Source: Actinomadura sp. KC345 (lineage in GTDB: Bacteria > Actinomycetota > Actinomycetes > Streptosporangiales > Streptosporangiaceae). From it: a DNA stretch of 46,990 bases. How positions within the stretch are numbered: the first letter of the stretch is position 1; the number at the start of each line of letters is the position of its first letter. The notes under the pieces are model-generated. The model saw only the letters and a program-made list of their open reading frames with translations, ran no database searches and was not told the origin of the DNA. Location of the stretch: contig NZ_SMKH01000023.1 in the NCBI RefSeq assembly GCF_004348515.1, forward strand, positions 1 through 46,990. The letters run 5' to 3'. Made by a program: the position numbers and the translations under genes. This document shows, in pieces, positions 23,472 to 31,504 of this stretch.

Positions 23472-26400
23472 ATGACGGTCGTGGTGTGGGGACCGGGCTA
23501 TGGCAGTGCTCCGCCGCCCAGCCCCCAAATGGGGCAGGATCCGTTCGCGGAGGCAGAGCGGGACACGAGGGCGATGGTGGCGGCCGCGTGGTGGCCGGCC
23601 TCGGCGCCGCAGCAGCGCCATCACGCCATCGGCGGGCGCATGCTCGTCCTGCCGGACGGCACCTGGTGGCTGTTCGGCGCGTGGGCCCGCTGGTACCGGC
23701 TGCACCCGTCCGACGGCCAGTGGTACCTGTGCCCGCCGCCCCGCACGCCCGCCGTCCGGATGGCGGCGAGGCCGGCGCAGCAGATGGCGGGACGGTTGCC
23801 CAACCTGCCGCCGCACGTGATCCCGGCCGGGCCGGACTTCTCCTACGACCCGCCGGCGGGGCTGCCGTTCGTCGGGCACGGCTTCGCGACCGACGTGACC
23901 TCGCGCGTGCGGTCGACGGTCGAGTCGGCCGCCGCGCTGCCCACGCCGGAGTACCCGCACTGGTGGTCCGAGTTCTCCAGCGGCACGCCCTCCACGGTCG
24001 TCGCCGCGTACGGCGTGATGCTGTGGTGCGCGGGCGCGCCCGCGTTCGACTCGCGGCTCGACCCGCAGATGCTCGACCTGTGGAAGCCCTACCGCGCCAA
24101 ACCGCTCCCGGAGGTGGACGGCCCGCGCTGGCTCACCCCGCCCGCCCTGGAGACGCTGGTCGGGCTCTACGCGGAACGGCTGCGGGCGAGCCGGGTGGAC
24201 GCGGCGGTCGTCATCCTGCGCACGATGTGGGCCGTGGCCAGCGCACTGCGCGAGGACGTCCGGTACCAGGCGCGGGCGGACGCGCTGCTCGCCATCCTGG
24301 GCCCCACGCTCGCGAACCCGACCGTCGACTATGGGGCGCTGCCGTACGGCGACCAGGCGATCGTCCAGCAGTGGCTTACCCGCTGCCCGGCGAACCTGGT
24401 CCCCGCGCTGAGGAACGAGAGCTCGCCAGGGGACAACTTCCGGCACGCCTTCTACACGCTCAGCGAGCTGATAGCCGACCTCTCCGGGGACCCCGCCGAG
24501 CCGGCCTACGTCGAGCCCCGCCTGGTGGCCGCCGCGTTGCTCGCCGCCGACCTGGACGTCGTCCGCAAGGACATGGTGGGCACGATCGTCCCTTGGCTGG
24601 ACCCGGAGATCCGCTACACGGTGCAGGCGGTGTCGGAGCAGCAGGGCCACCCGCTGCGCCGGCTGTGGCCGCAGGACCTGCGCCTTCCCGAGCCGCTGCG
24701 GTCCGCGGCCGGGTCCGGCTCGGGCGCGGAGTCGCTGCTCGCCGCGATGTACGAGGTGGACCTGGCCTGGTGCCGGCTCGGCGGGATGCCCGCGCGTCCC
24801 CGCGGCTTCCCCGTCCCGACGGCGATCATCGCCGGGATCATCGGCCGCAACCGCGCCCGCGCGACGACGGTCACCTCCACGAGCACGCCGGCGCCCGATC
24901 CGGAGCACTCGCAGCCGTCCCCGGTCGGCATGCAGAGCCAGCCGGGGATCGCCCCCGGCACGCCGCCGCCCGCGCAGGGGCAGCCGTCCGAGCCCGACCG
25001 CCCCTTCGTCCAGCCGCCCGCGCACCAGGAATGGGAGAACGAGCAGCCCGGTCCCGGCGGGCAGGCGCACGGGCAGGGGCCCGGCCAGGGGCAGCAGGCC
25101 GCGTTCGCCGCGCCCGCGCCCCCGGCCGCCGAGGAGGACGGGGACGACGGCGATATCGCGCCGCCCTACACCGAACTCGGATTCCAGCGTCAGGGGGCCG
25201 CCCAGCCTGCCCCGGTGCAGAGCCCGGCGCCCATGCAGAGCGGTGCTCCGCCGCCGCCCCAGCCGCCCGCGCCCATGCAGAGCCCGGCGCCTATGCAGAG
25301 CCCCTCACCACCGCAGCCGGCGCCCGCACAACCGTCGCCGCCCCAGCCCTCGTCTCCGCAGCCGGCGCCCGAGCAGCAGGCCGCCGCGTCCCCGCAGCTC
25401 GGCGGCTTCTCCCCGCCCGAGGAGGAGCAGGACGACAACTTCGTCCCGCCGTACACCCAGCTCGGCTACCAGCCGGCGGGCGCCCCGCCTCCGCAGCACG
25501 GGCCTCCCCAGCACGGGCACCCGCAGAACCCGGTGCAGCCTCCGGAACCGCAGCAGCGGCAACCACCGCAGCAGCAGCAACAGCCGCCGGCGCCCGCGGC
25601 GTTCGACCCGTACTCCACCCGCGTGGAGGACCAGGGCGCGTCCGGGACGCCGATGCAGCAGCCTCCGGCCCAGCAGGGGCCGCCCGGAACGCGCATCCTC
25701 GGGCTTGGCGAACTGGAGGACGACCTCGGGGACGTCCCCGGCGACGGCATGGCCCAGCCCCCGGCCGGTGGCCCGGGGACGAAGGTCATGTCCAAGACGA
25801 TGGTCGGCGACTTCGACTTCCTGGACGACACGCCCTCGCCGGAGCAGCCCGTCCACGAGATCCCGCCGCCCCAGGACCGCAGCACGCGCCGCGTCCTGGA
25901 GCGGTTCGGCTTCGGCTTCGTGTACGGGGACCACGACGTGAACCCGCTCCTGGCCGACGTGCGCAAGCAGGCCCAGGAGTGGAACGCGCCCGCCGGCGGC
26001 GACATCGAGCAGACCAGGGTGGACGGCGCGCCCAGCTCGATCGGCTCGGGGCTGCCCGGCGTGCTGCTGGTGGGCGGCCCGCACTCGGGGCAGCGCCGGC
26101 TGGCCCGGATGCTCGCGCTGACGCTCGCGAACGCCGGCATCGGCGACGGGACGATCCGCGCGCACAACGCGGAGGACGTCCGCGACGCGCCCTCGGAGCG
26201 GATCGGGCAGATCCTCGCCCAGCCGGGCCCCGTGATCCTGTTCGAGCGGCTGGACGCGGCGATCGACGGCGCGCCCGAGCCCGCGGCGGTCGTCGGCGCG
26301 GTCCGCCGGGCCCGCCGCGACCCGGTGATCACGGCGCCGGTGATCGCGACCTGCGAGCCGCACGCCTACAAGCGCCTCCTCCAGGAGCATCCGAAGCTCG

Positions 26401-27527
26401 TCCAGGCCTTCCGCGTCCACCGGCTGCCCGACTTCAGCGACCTCGACAACCGGATGACGCTGCTGCACCTGCTGGCCGACGAGCGGCGGGTCACCATCGG
26501 CGCGTCGGCGCTGGAGGTCGTCCGGGAGGACCTGAACCGCCTGCGCGGGCCGGGCGACCTGGTCAACGCGCGGCTCGTCGAGGCCTACCTGGACCAGGCG
26601 GCCCAGCGGAACATGGAACGGGCCGGGGCGTCGCACGACCGGCTCGTGCTGACCCCGGACGACCTCGCGGGCGTCGCGGAGGGGATCGAGCCCGCGCTGC
26701 GCCCGGCCGGCGACATCGACGGCTACCTGCACCAGCTCGACCAGCTCACGGGGCTGGACGACGTCAAGGCGGCCGTGCACGAGATGGCCGACCAGGCGGG
26801 ACTCGCGGCCGACCGCGCCCGGTACGGGGTGGGCGGCGGCGACACGCACCATCTGATCTTCGTGGGGCCGCCCGGCACCGGCAAGACGACCGTGGCCGGC
26901 CTCGTCGGCGGCATCTACGCGGCGCTCGGGCTGCTCGGCTCCGGGCACGTGGTGGCCTGCCGTCCCGTCCACCTGGCGGGCCGCGACCGGCTGGACACCG
27001 AGCGCCGGGTCGCGGGCATGGTCGAGCAGGCGCTCGGCGGGGTGCTGCTCGTGCAGGAGGCGCACCTGCTCGACCGGAGCCCGGCCGTGGTCGCCGAGCT
27101 GCTGCGCAGCATGAACCGGAGCGGGGCCCGGCTCATGGTCGTCTGCTCCGGCGGGCAGGCCGAGATGGAGGGCTTCATCGCGGGCAACCCCGCGTTCCGC
27201 GCCGAGTTCGGCCGGGTCCTGGAGTTCACCGGGATGGGCGACCGCGACATGGTCCAGCTCTTCCAGAGCTACGCCGAGCGCGACCTCTACATGCTGGACG
27301 AGGAACTGCGCGTCGAACTGCTGAGCCGGTTCGAGCGGCTGCGCGGCGACCCGCAGTTCGCCTACGCCCGGACGGTCCGCGCGCTGTTCGAGCAGACGGT
27401 GGCCCGGCAGGCCGCCCGGCTCGCGGGCGCCGACGTCAACGCCGCGACCGTGGCCCGGCTGACGGCCCGGGACCTGCCCGAGACGCCGCTGGAGCAGATG
27501 CTCGGCGGCTTCCGCCCCGGGCAGTGA
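23472..27527 (+). CDS. large double-AAA protein with Pro/Gln-rich linker
   Basis: 1351 aa. Residues 1-470: an uncharacterised Trp-rich, mainly helical region. About 480-790: a Pro/Gln/Ala linker with two copies of an acidic-PPYT-x-LG-(F/Y)Q motif (564-572, 659-667), then acidic TR-containing segments (YSTRVED, GTRILGLGELEDDL). About 800-1090: an AAA-like domain with eroded Walker A (GGPHSGQRR, 868-876; Gln at the Lys position). About 1100-1351: a CbxX/CfxQ-EccA-like AAA with intact GPPGTGKT (1132-1139) but Walker B VLLVQEAHLL, where Gln1195 replaces the metal-binding Asp. No ESX/type VII genes are nearby, so EccA function is not claimed. No clear Shine-Dalgarno before ATG. Confidence 0.82.
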   Translation: MTVVVWGPGYGSAPPPSPQMGQDPFAEAERDTRAMVAAAWWPASAPQQRHHAIGGRMLVLPDGTWWLFGAWARWYRLHPSDGQWYLCPPPRTPAVRMAARPAQQMAGRLPNLPPHVIPAGPDFSYDPPAGLPFVGHGFATDVTSRVRSTVESAAALPTPEYPHWWSEFSSGTPSTVVAAYGVMLWCAGAPAFDSRLDPQMLDLWKPYRAKPLPEVDGPRWLTPPALETLVGLYAERLRASRVDAAVVILRTMWAVASALREDVRYQARADALLAILGPTLANPTVDYGALPYGDQAIVQQWLTRCPANLVPALRNESSPGDNFRHAFYTLSELIADLSGDPAEPAYVEPRLVAAALLAADLDVVRKDMVGTIVPWLDPEIRYTVQAVSEQQGHPLRRLWPQDLRLPEPLRSAAGSGSGAESLLAAMYEVDLAWCRLGGMPARPRGFPVPTAIIAGIIGRNRARATTVTSTSTPAPDPEHSQPSPVGMQSQPGIAPGTPPPAQGQPSEPDRPFVQPPAHQEWENEQPGPGGQAHGQGPGQGQQAAFAAPAPPAAEEDGDDGDIAPPYTELGFQRQGAAQPAPVQSPAPMQSGAPPPPQPPAPMQSPAPMQSPSPPQPAPAQPSPPQPSSPQPAPEQQAAASPQLGGFSPPEEEQDDNFVPPYTQLGYQPAGAPPPQHGPPQHGHPQNPVQPPEPQQRQPPQQQQQPPAPAAFDPYSTRVEDQGASGTPMQQPPAQQGPPGTRILGLGELEDDLGDVPGDGMAQPPAGGPGTKVMSKTMVGDFDFLDDTPSPEQPVHEIPPPQDRSTRRVLERFGFGFVYGDHDVNPLLADVRKQAQEWNAPAGGDIEQTRVDGAPSSIGSGLPGVLLVGGPHSGQRRLARMLALTLANAGIGDGTIRAHNAEDVRDAPSERIGQILAQPGPVILFERLDAAIDGAPEPAAVVGAVRRARRDPVITAPVIATCEPHAYKRLLQEHPKLVQAFRVHRLPDFSDLDNRMTLLHLLADERRVTIGASALEVVREDLNRLRGPGDLVNARLVEAYLDQAAQRNMERAGASHDRLVLTPDDLAGVAEGIEPALRPAGDIDGYLHQLDQLTGLDDVKAAVHEMADQAGLAADRARYGVGGGDTHHLIFVGPPGTGKTTVAGLVGGIYAALGLLGSGHVVACRPVHLAGRDRLDTERRVAGMVEQALGGVLLVQEAHLLDRSPAVVAELLRSMNRSGARLMVVCSGGQAEMEGFIAGNPAFRAEFGRVLEFTGMGDRDMVQLFQSYAERDLYMLDEELRVELLSRFERLRGDPQFAYARTVRALFEQTVARQAARLAGADVNAATVARLTARDLPETPLEQMLGGFRPGQ

Positions 27528-27576
27528 GACCCCTCGGCCCGCCCGTCCGGCGGTCCGCCGAACCGGACACAGGTAT

Positions 27577-27638
27577 CAGATGGGCATCACCCGGGAAGGC
27601 TAGGAAGGCAACCAGGGTGACCGAGCCTTTCCCATCTG
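27577..27638 (+). terminator. imperfect long hairpin after the AAA gene
   Basis: Outer arms cagatggg (27577) / cccatctg (27631) and inner gggaaggct / agcctttccc with one bulge. Position, about 50 bp after the stop, suggests a terminator. The rest of 27528-27816 shows no convincing gene. Confidence 0.4.
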
Positions 27639-27816
27639 GCCCCTTCCGGGGCGCGTGACCTGCGAGGACACGTCCGATGGCGGGAGTGGTCACCGTCAGG
27701 GCGCCCGGATGGCCGGGACCGGGTGGCCCTCGAATGGCCCGCTTGGGTCATGTGCCCGACGGGGCCGGACGCGTAGCCTCGACTTCGGGTGTGGGGAACG
27801 AACGGAGGTGGACGCG

Positions 27817-27999
27817 GTGCGCCAGAATCTTGATCTGCGCGTCCACGACCGTGTTGCGCTGGACGAGATCGAACTCTATGCCGAGATGCTCAGCGCGGTG
27901 GCGGCGGCGGAGCGTCCGCTCACCATCGCGGAGATCGACATGGTGCTCGGGGTGCGGTCCGGCGAAGCCGGTCGTCGCGAGCTGACTCCACAGGACTAG
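27817..27999 (+). CDS. conserved small actinobacterial protein
   Basis: 60 aa: NLDLRVHDRVALDEIELYAE, then MLSAVAAAERPLTIAEIDMV and a short tail. It looks helical, soluble and negatively charged, and I associate this sequence type with a conserved hypothetical of Streptomyces/Actinomadura relatives, function unknown. GGAGG (27804-27808) lies 8 nt before GTG 27817; a GTG at 27808 overlaps that site and is less likely. A U7 terminator follows. Transcribed alone. Confidence 0.72.
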   Translation: MRQNLDLRVHDRVALDEIELYAEMLSAVAAAERPLTIAEIDMVLGVRSGEAGRRELTPQD

Positions 28000-28048
28000 G
28001 CGGGTCCGGGGACGCCCCGGGCCGGCCGCGGACGCAGCCCGCAATGTG

Positions 28049-28087
28049 CCGGGGACGCCGATCGAGGCGTCCCCGGTCCGTTTTTTT
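28049..28087 (+). terminator. canonical Rho-independent terminator
   Basis: Perfect 11-bp stem ccggggacgcc / ggcgtccccgg with a 6-nt gatcga loop. The sequence tccg then leads into seven consecutive T residues. This is the only textbook U-tract terminator in the window. Confidence 0.92.
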
Positions 28088-28358
28088 CGGACCGCGGGCA
28101 CGACGGCCCTGGGCTGGGCCGCTGTAACGAATCTCACGCGTGTTCCGCGTCGCCGTCCAGGTGAACGCCCCCGTACGTCCGAGGCCGCGCCACGCCGGGC
28201 AACACGGGCATGCCCGGCAGGTATGCACCTGGTGATCTGGGGCAATCCTGTAGGTGAGAGGATGGCGGACACCAGCCAAAGCTGGGGCAAAGGTTCTTTT
28301 TACGGCTGGTTGCGCCTACGATCCTCTGCGGACTGTTCCGGCACTTCAGGAGAACGAC

Positions 28359-28976
28359 GTGCGCTTGCGTCTCACGCCGCGTGAGGACAGCTTTTACGAC
28401 ATGTTCGCCGACTCGGCGAACAACCTGGTCACCGGCGCCAGGCTGCTCGTGGAGCTCATCAGCGACGGCACGGATCGGGCAGCGATCGCCGAGAAGATGC
28501 GCGCCTGCGAACACGCAGGTGACGAATGCACTCACGCGATCATGCGCCGGCTGAACGAAACCTTCATCACGCCCTTCGACCGCGAGGACATCTACCGGCT
28601 GGCCTCGACGATCGACGACGTGATGGACGAGATGGAAGAGGCAGCCGACCTCGTCGTCCTCTACGAGATCGACGAGTTCCCCAAAGGCATCGTCGCCATG
28701 GTGGAGGTACTGGAACGCGCGGCCGAACTGACCGCCGAGGCGATGCCGCGGCTGCGCTCGATGAAGGAGCTCAACGAGTACTGGATCGAGATCAACCGGC
28801 TTGAGAACCAGGGCGACCAGGTCTACCGCAAGCTGCTGGCCCAGCTGTTCAGCGGCGAGTACGACACCCTGACGGTGCTGAAGCTGAAGGAGGTCATCGA
28901 CCGGCTGGAGGGCGCGGCGGACGCGTTCGAGCACGTCGCCAACACGGTCGAGACGATCGCGGTCAAGGAATCATGA
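28359..28976 (+). CDS. DUF47/PhoU-like Pit accessory protein
   Basis: 205 aa, all-helical, PhoU-like (FYDMFADSANNLVTGARLL, CEHAGDECTHAIMRRLNETF, TPFDREDIYRLASTIDDVMDE as acidic metal-binding patterns). The family controls or couples to Pit phosphate transporters. GTG 28359 has CAGGAGA just upstream; the longer open frame to 28254 lacks the family pattern. The stop overlaps the pit ATG (ATGA). The 270 bp upstream contain the U7 terminator and a possible TACGAT -10 (28317-28322), nothing else firm. Confidence 0.92.
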   Translation: MRLRLTPREDSFYDMFADSANNLVTGARLLVELISDGTDRAAIAEKMRACEHAGDECTHAIMRRLNETFITPFDREDIYRLASTIDDVMDEMEEAADLVVLYEIDEFPKGIVAMVEVLERAAELTAEAMPRLRSMKELNEYWIEINRLENQGDQVYRKLLAQLFSGEYDTLTVLKLKEVIDRLEGAADAFEHVANTVETIAVKES

Positions 28977-30181
28977 GCGCGCAGGACGATCCGCCCGAAT
29001 CCGGCGGCCCCGCCGACCCCGCCAAGGGCGGGACGGTCGGGGCGGTACTCACCAAGGAGTCCGAGCCGCCCGGCGCCGACCCGACGCTCTCCGAGCAGGT
29101 CCGCCGGGGCCCGGTCCGGTTCTGGCCCGTCCTCGCGCTGGGCCTGCTCGCCGTGGTGCTCGCCGGGGCGTTCGGGCTGCGCCAGGACCAGCAGACCGCC
29201 GTCCTGATCCTGGTCGTGGTCATCGCCCTGGGCTTCGACTACACCAACGGCTTCCACGACGCCGCCAACGCCATCGCCACATCGGTGTCGACCCGCGCGC
29301 TCACACCGCGGGCGGCGCTGCTGATGGCGGCCGTCATGAACCTGATCGGCGCGCTGCTCGGCGTCGAGGTCGCCAAGACCGTCAGCGAGGTCATCACCCC
29401 GCCCACCGGGCTGCACGGCCTCACCGTGGTCGCGGCCGGCGTGCTGGGCGCGATCACCTGGAACATGATCACGTGGTACTTCGGGCTGCCGTCCTCGTCC
29501 TCGCACGCCCTGATCGGCGGCGTGGTGGGGGCCGGGGTCGCGTCGGCGTCCTCGGTGAGCTGGAGCACCGTGGTGGACAAGGTCGCGATCCCGATGGTGA
29601 TCTCGCCGGTCGCCGGGTTCGGGCTCGCCTACATGGTGATGATCGCCATCCTGTGGATCTTCCGCAACGCCAACCCGGGACGGGTCGGACGCCGGTTCCG
29701 GATCGCGCAGTCGCTGTCGGCGGCGTCGATGGCGCTGGGCCACGGCCTCCAGGACGCGCAGAAGACGATGGGGATCATCGTCCTGGCCCTGGTCACCACC
29801 GGGCACTCCGACGGCCAGGACGTCCCGCTGTGGGTCATCATCTCGTGTGCGGGGGCCCTGGCCCTCGGCACCTACGCGGGCGGCTGGCGGATCATGCGGA
29901 CGCTCGGCCGCAAGGTGATCGAACTGGACCCGCCGAAGGGCTTCGCCGCCGAATCGACGGCCTCGGCGATCCTGTACGCCACCGCCTACATCTGGCACGC
30001 TCCAATCTCCACCACGCACACGATCACGTCCTGCATCATGGGCGTCGGCGCGACCAAGCGGCTCTCCGCGGTCCGCTGGGGCGTCGCGGGCAACATCGTC
30101 ACGGCGTGGGTCCTCACGATGCCGATGGCCGCGGCGGTGGCCGCCGTCGTCTACTTCATCGTCCACCTCTTCGGCGCCTGA
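28973..30181 (+). CDS. pit: low-affinity inorganic phosphate transporter, Pit family
   Basis: 402 aa. After a 45-residue hydrophilic N-terminus come about ten membrane segments. The duplicated Pit signature appears as GFDYTNGFHDAANAIATSVS (about 84-103) and a second copy AQSLSAASMALGHGLQDAQK in the C-terminal half. It imports metal-phosphate with protons. Translationally coupled to DUF47 by ATGA overlap. It complements the high-affinity PstSCAB encoded 1.3 kb downstream. Confidence 0.94.
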   Translation: MSAQDDPPESGGPADPAKGGTVGAVLTKESEPPGADPTLSEQVRRGPVRFWPVLALGLLAVVLAGAFGLRQDQQTAVLILVVVIALGFDYTNGFHDAANAIATSVSTRALTPRAALLMAAVMNLIGALLGVEVAKTVSEVITPPTGLHGLTVVAAGVLGAITWNMITWYFGLPSSSSHALIGGVVGAGVASASSVSWSTVVDKVAIPMVISPVAGFGLAYMVMIAILWIFRNANPGRVGRRFRIAQSLSAASMALGHGLQDAQKTMGIIVLALVTTGHSDGQDVPLWVIISCAGALALGTYAGGWRIMRTLGRKVIELDPPKGFAAESTASAILYATAYIWHAPISTTHTITSCIMGVGATKRLSAVRWGVAGNIVTAWVLTMPMAAAVAAVVYFIVHLFGA

Positions 30182-30218
30182 CCACGGGGGCCTGACCACG
30201 GGGGCCTGACCACGGGGG
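30177..30218 (+). repeat. three tandem copies of a 14-bp unit at the pit stop
   Basis: cctgaccacggggg starts at 30177, 30191 and 30205 with no divergence. The first copy contains the pit stop codon, and the later copies are untranslated. Replication slippage is likely. Confidence 0.9.
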
Positions 30219-30220
30219 AC

Positions 30221-30250
30221 GGCCTGCCCTCCCGTGCGGGGCGGCAGGCC
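30221..30250 (+). terminator. terminator after pit
   Basis: Stem ggcctgcc / ggcaggcc with an inner ccc/ggg pair and a small loop; follows the 14-bp repeats directly. Confidence 0.7.
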
Positions 30251-30370
30251 GTTCCACGTGCGGGGCCACTGGCCGGAGACGCGGTCGAGGGGCGGGGGCG
30301 CAGTGGCGCCCTGCGCCTTGAAGTAGGCGACAGGTGTCGTGCGCCGTGACTCGGCGTTAGAGTGATGATC

Positions 30371-31246
30371 ATGGGTGAGCTGCGGGGGCGCGGGACGCTG
30401 GACGGCGGCGAGATCGCTGAGGTGTCCGAGCTGGCAGAGGCGGCGGCGGACGCCGACGGGGTCGGGCCCCTCTCCGAGCACGCGGTGCTCGCGCTCCGCG
30501 GAGGCCGCACCGGGCCGGCGATCTCCGACGGCGGGATCGTCGCGTACGCGCACCTCGACCCGGCGGCCGGCGAGGAGCCCGCGGCCGGGGAACTGGTCGT
30601 CCACCCGAAGCACCGCCGCCGGGGCCACGGACGCGCGCTGCTGCGCGCACTCCGCGCCGAGGCCGGCGGCCCCCTCCGGGTGTGGGCCCACGGCGATCTT
30701 CCCGCAGCGGCGGCGCTGGCCGCCTCCGAGGGCATGGCCCGCGTCCGCGTCCTGCTCCAGATGCGCCGCCCGGCGGCGGCCCCGCCGCCGGAGACGCCGG
30801 CCGCGCCGGGCGTGTCGCTCCGCACCTTCGAGCCGGGCCGGGACGAGCGGGCGTGGCTCGACGTGAACTCCCGCGCGTTCGCCGACCACCCCGAGCAGGG
30901 CGCCTGGACCATCGAGGACGTCCGCGACCGGGAGCGCGAGGACTGGTTCGACCCGTCCGGCTTCTTCCTCGCCGAGCGGGACGGACGCCTCGCCGGCTTC
31001 CACTGGACCAAGATCCACCCAGGCGGCGTCGGCGAGGTCTACGTGGTGGGTGTCGCGCCCGACGCCCAGGGCCTCGGCCTCGGCCGCACCCTCACGCTGA
31101 GGGGGCTGCACCACCTGCGCGACGCGGGCGTCGATCAGATCATGCTCTACGTGGACGAATCCAACACCGCCGCCGTCCGCCTCTACGAGTCCTTGGGCTT
31201 CACCCGCCACGCCGTGGACGTCATGTACGAGACCGGCGCGTCCTAG
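30371..31246 (+). CDS. mshD: mycothiol synthase
   Basis: 291 aa with two GNAT domains. The N-terminal one has VHPKHRRRGHGRALL. The active C-terminal one has VGVAPDAQGLGLGRTLT for acetyl-CoA and IMLYVDESNTAAVRLYESLGF, the MshD signature. It acetylates Cys-GlcN-Ins to make mycothiol, the actinobacterial thiol buffer. ATG 30371 follows TAGAGT (30358-30363) by exactly 7 nt, so a leaderless start is favoured over GTG 30362 or ATG 30365. A UUCG-loop terminator follows. Confidence 0.93.
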   Translation: MGELRGRGTLDGGEIAEVSELAEAAADADGVGPLSEHAVLALRGGRTGPAISDGGIVAYAHLDPAAGEEPAAGELVVHPKHRRRGHGRALLRALRAEAGGPLRVWAHGDLPAAAALAASEGMARVRVLLQMRRPAAAPPPETPAAPGVSLRTFEPGRDERAWLDVNSRAFADHPEQGAWTIEDVRDREREDWFDPSGFFLAERDGRLAGFHWTKIHPGGVGEVYVVGVAPDAQGLGLGRTLTLRGLHHLRDAGVDQIMLYVDESNTAAVRLYESLGFTRHAVDVMYETGAS

Positions 31247-31266
31247 CAGCGCCTTCGCTCCCGCAT

Positions 31267-31289
31267 GACCCGGTTTCGACCGGGTCTTT
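31267..31289 (+). terminator. terminator after mshD, UUCG tetraloop
   Basis: Perfect 8-bp stem gacccggt / accgggtc closed by the very stable ttcg loop and followed by tttg. Confidence 0.8.
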
Positions 31290-31307
31290 GACGTGCTGAG
31301 CTGCGTT

Positions 31308-31402
31308 GTTAACCCGGTGTACACGGCAAATCGGGGCATTCTTCGCGGGCGTGGCCATCCTCGTTCATCTGCCGTTCACCTGGATCAGGGCGGCTGGTCA
31401 CC
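31308..31402 (+). promoter_or_regulatory. PHO boxes upstream of pstS
   Basis: Best pair GTTCATC-tgcc-GTTCACC (31363-31380) matches the actinobacterial PhoP direct repeat with 11-bp period. GGTCACC at 31396 continues the phase. A weaker pair GTTAACC-cggt-GTACACG (31308-31325) lies exactly 55 bp (5 x 11) upstream. Phosphate-starvation activation of pstSCAB by PhoP is inferred. Confidence 0.75.
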
Positions 31403-31504
31403 TCGCCTGCTTAGCGTCGCTGTCGACGGTGACCCCGGCGCCTGGCGGAGCGGGCCAGGACCGGCCCCGGGGGCCCGCACACGAATCCAAGAGGAGACCC
31501 TCCG

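Noticed and set aside
26862-27527. Calling the AAA protein EccA of a type VII secretion system
   Set aside because: The C-terminal AAA is CbxX/EccA-like, but there is no WXG100, EccC or EccD gene nearby, and the rest of the protein differs.
23486-27658. 1390-codon open frame overlapping the AAA gene
   Set aside because: Arg/Ala-rich shifted reading of the same DNA; the frame at 23472 holds the AAA motifs.
28123-28166. PHO or GlnR box upstream of DUF47-pit
   Set aside because: Only single half-sites (GTAAC, GGTGAAC) are present, without a second unit at the right spacing.
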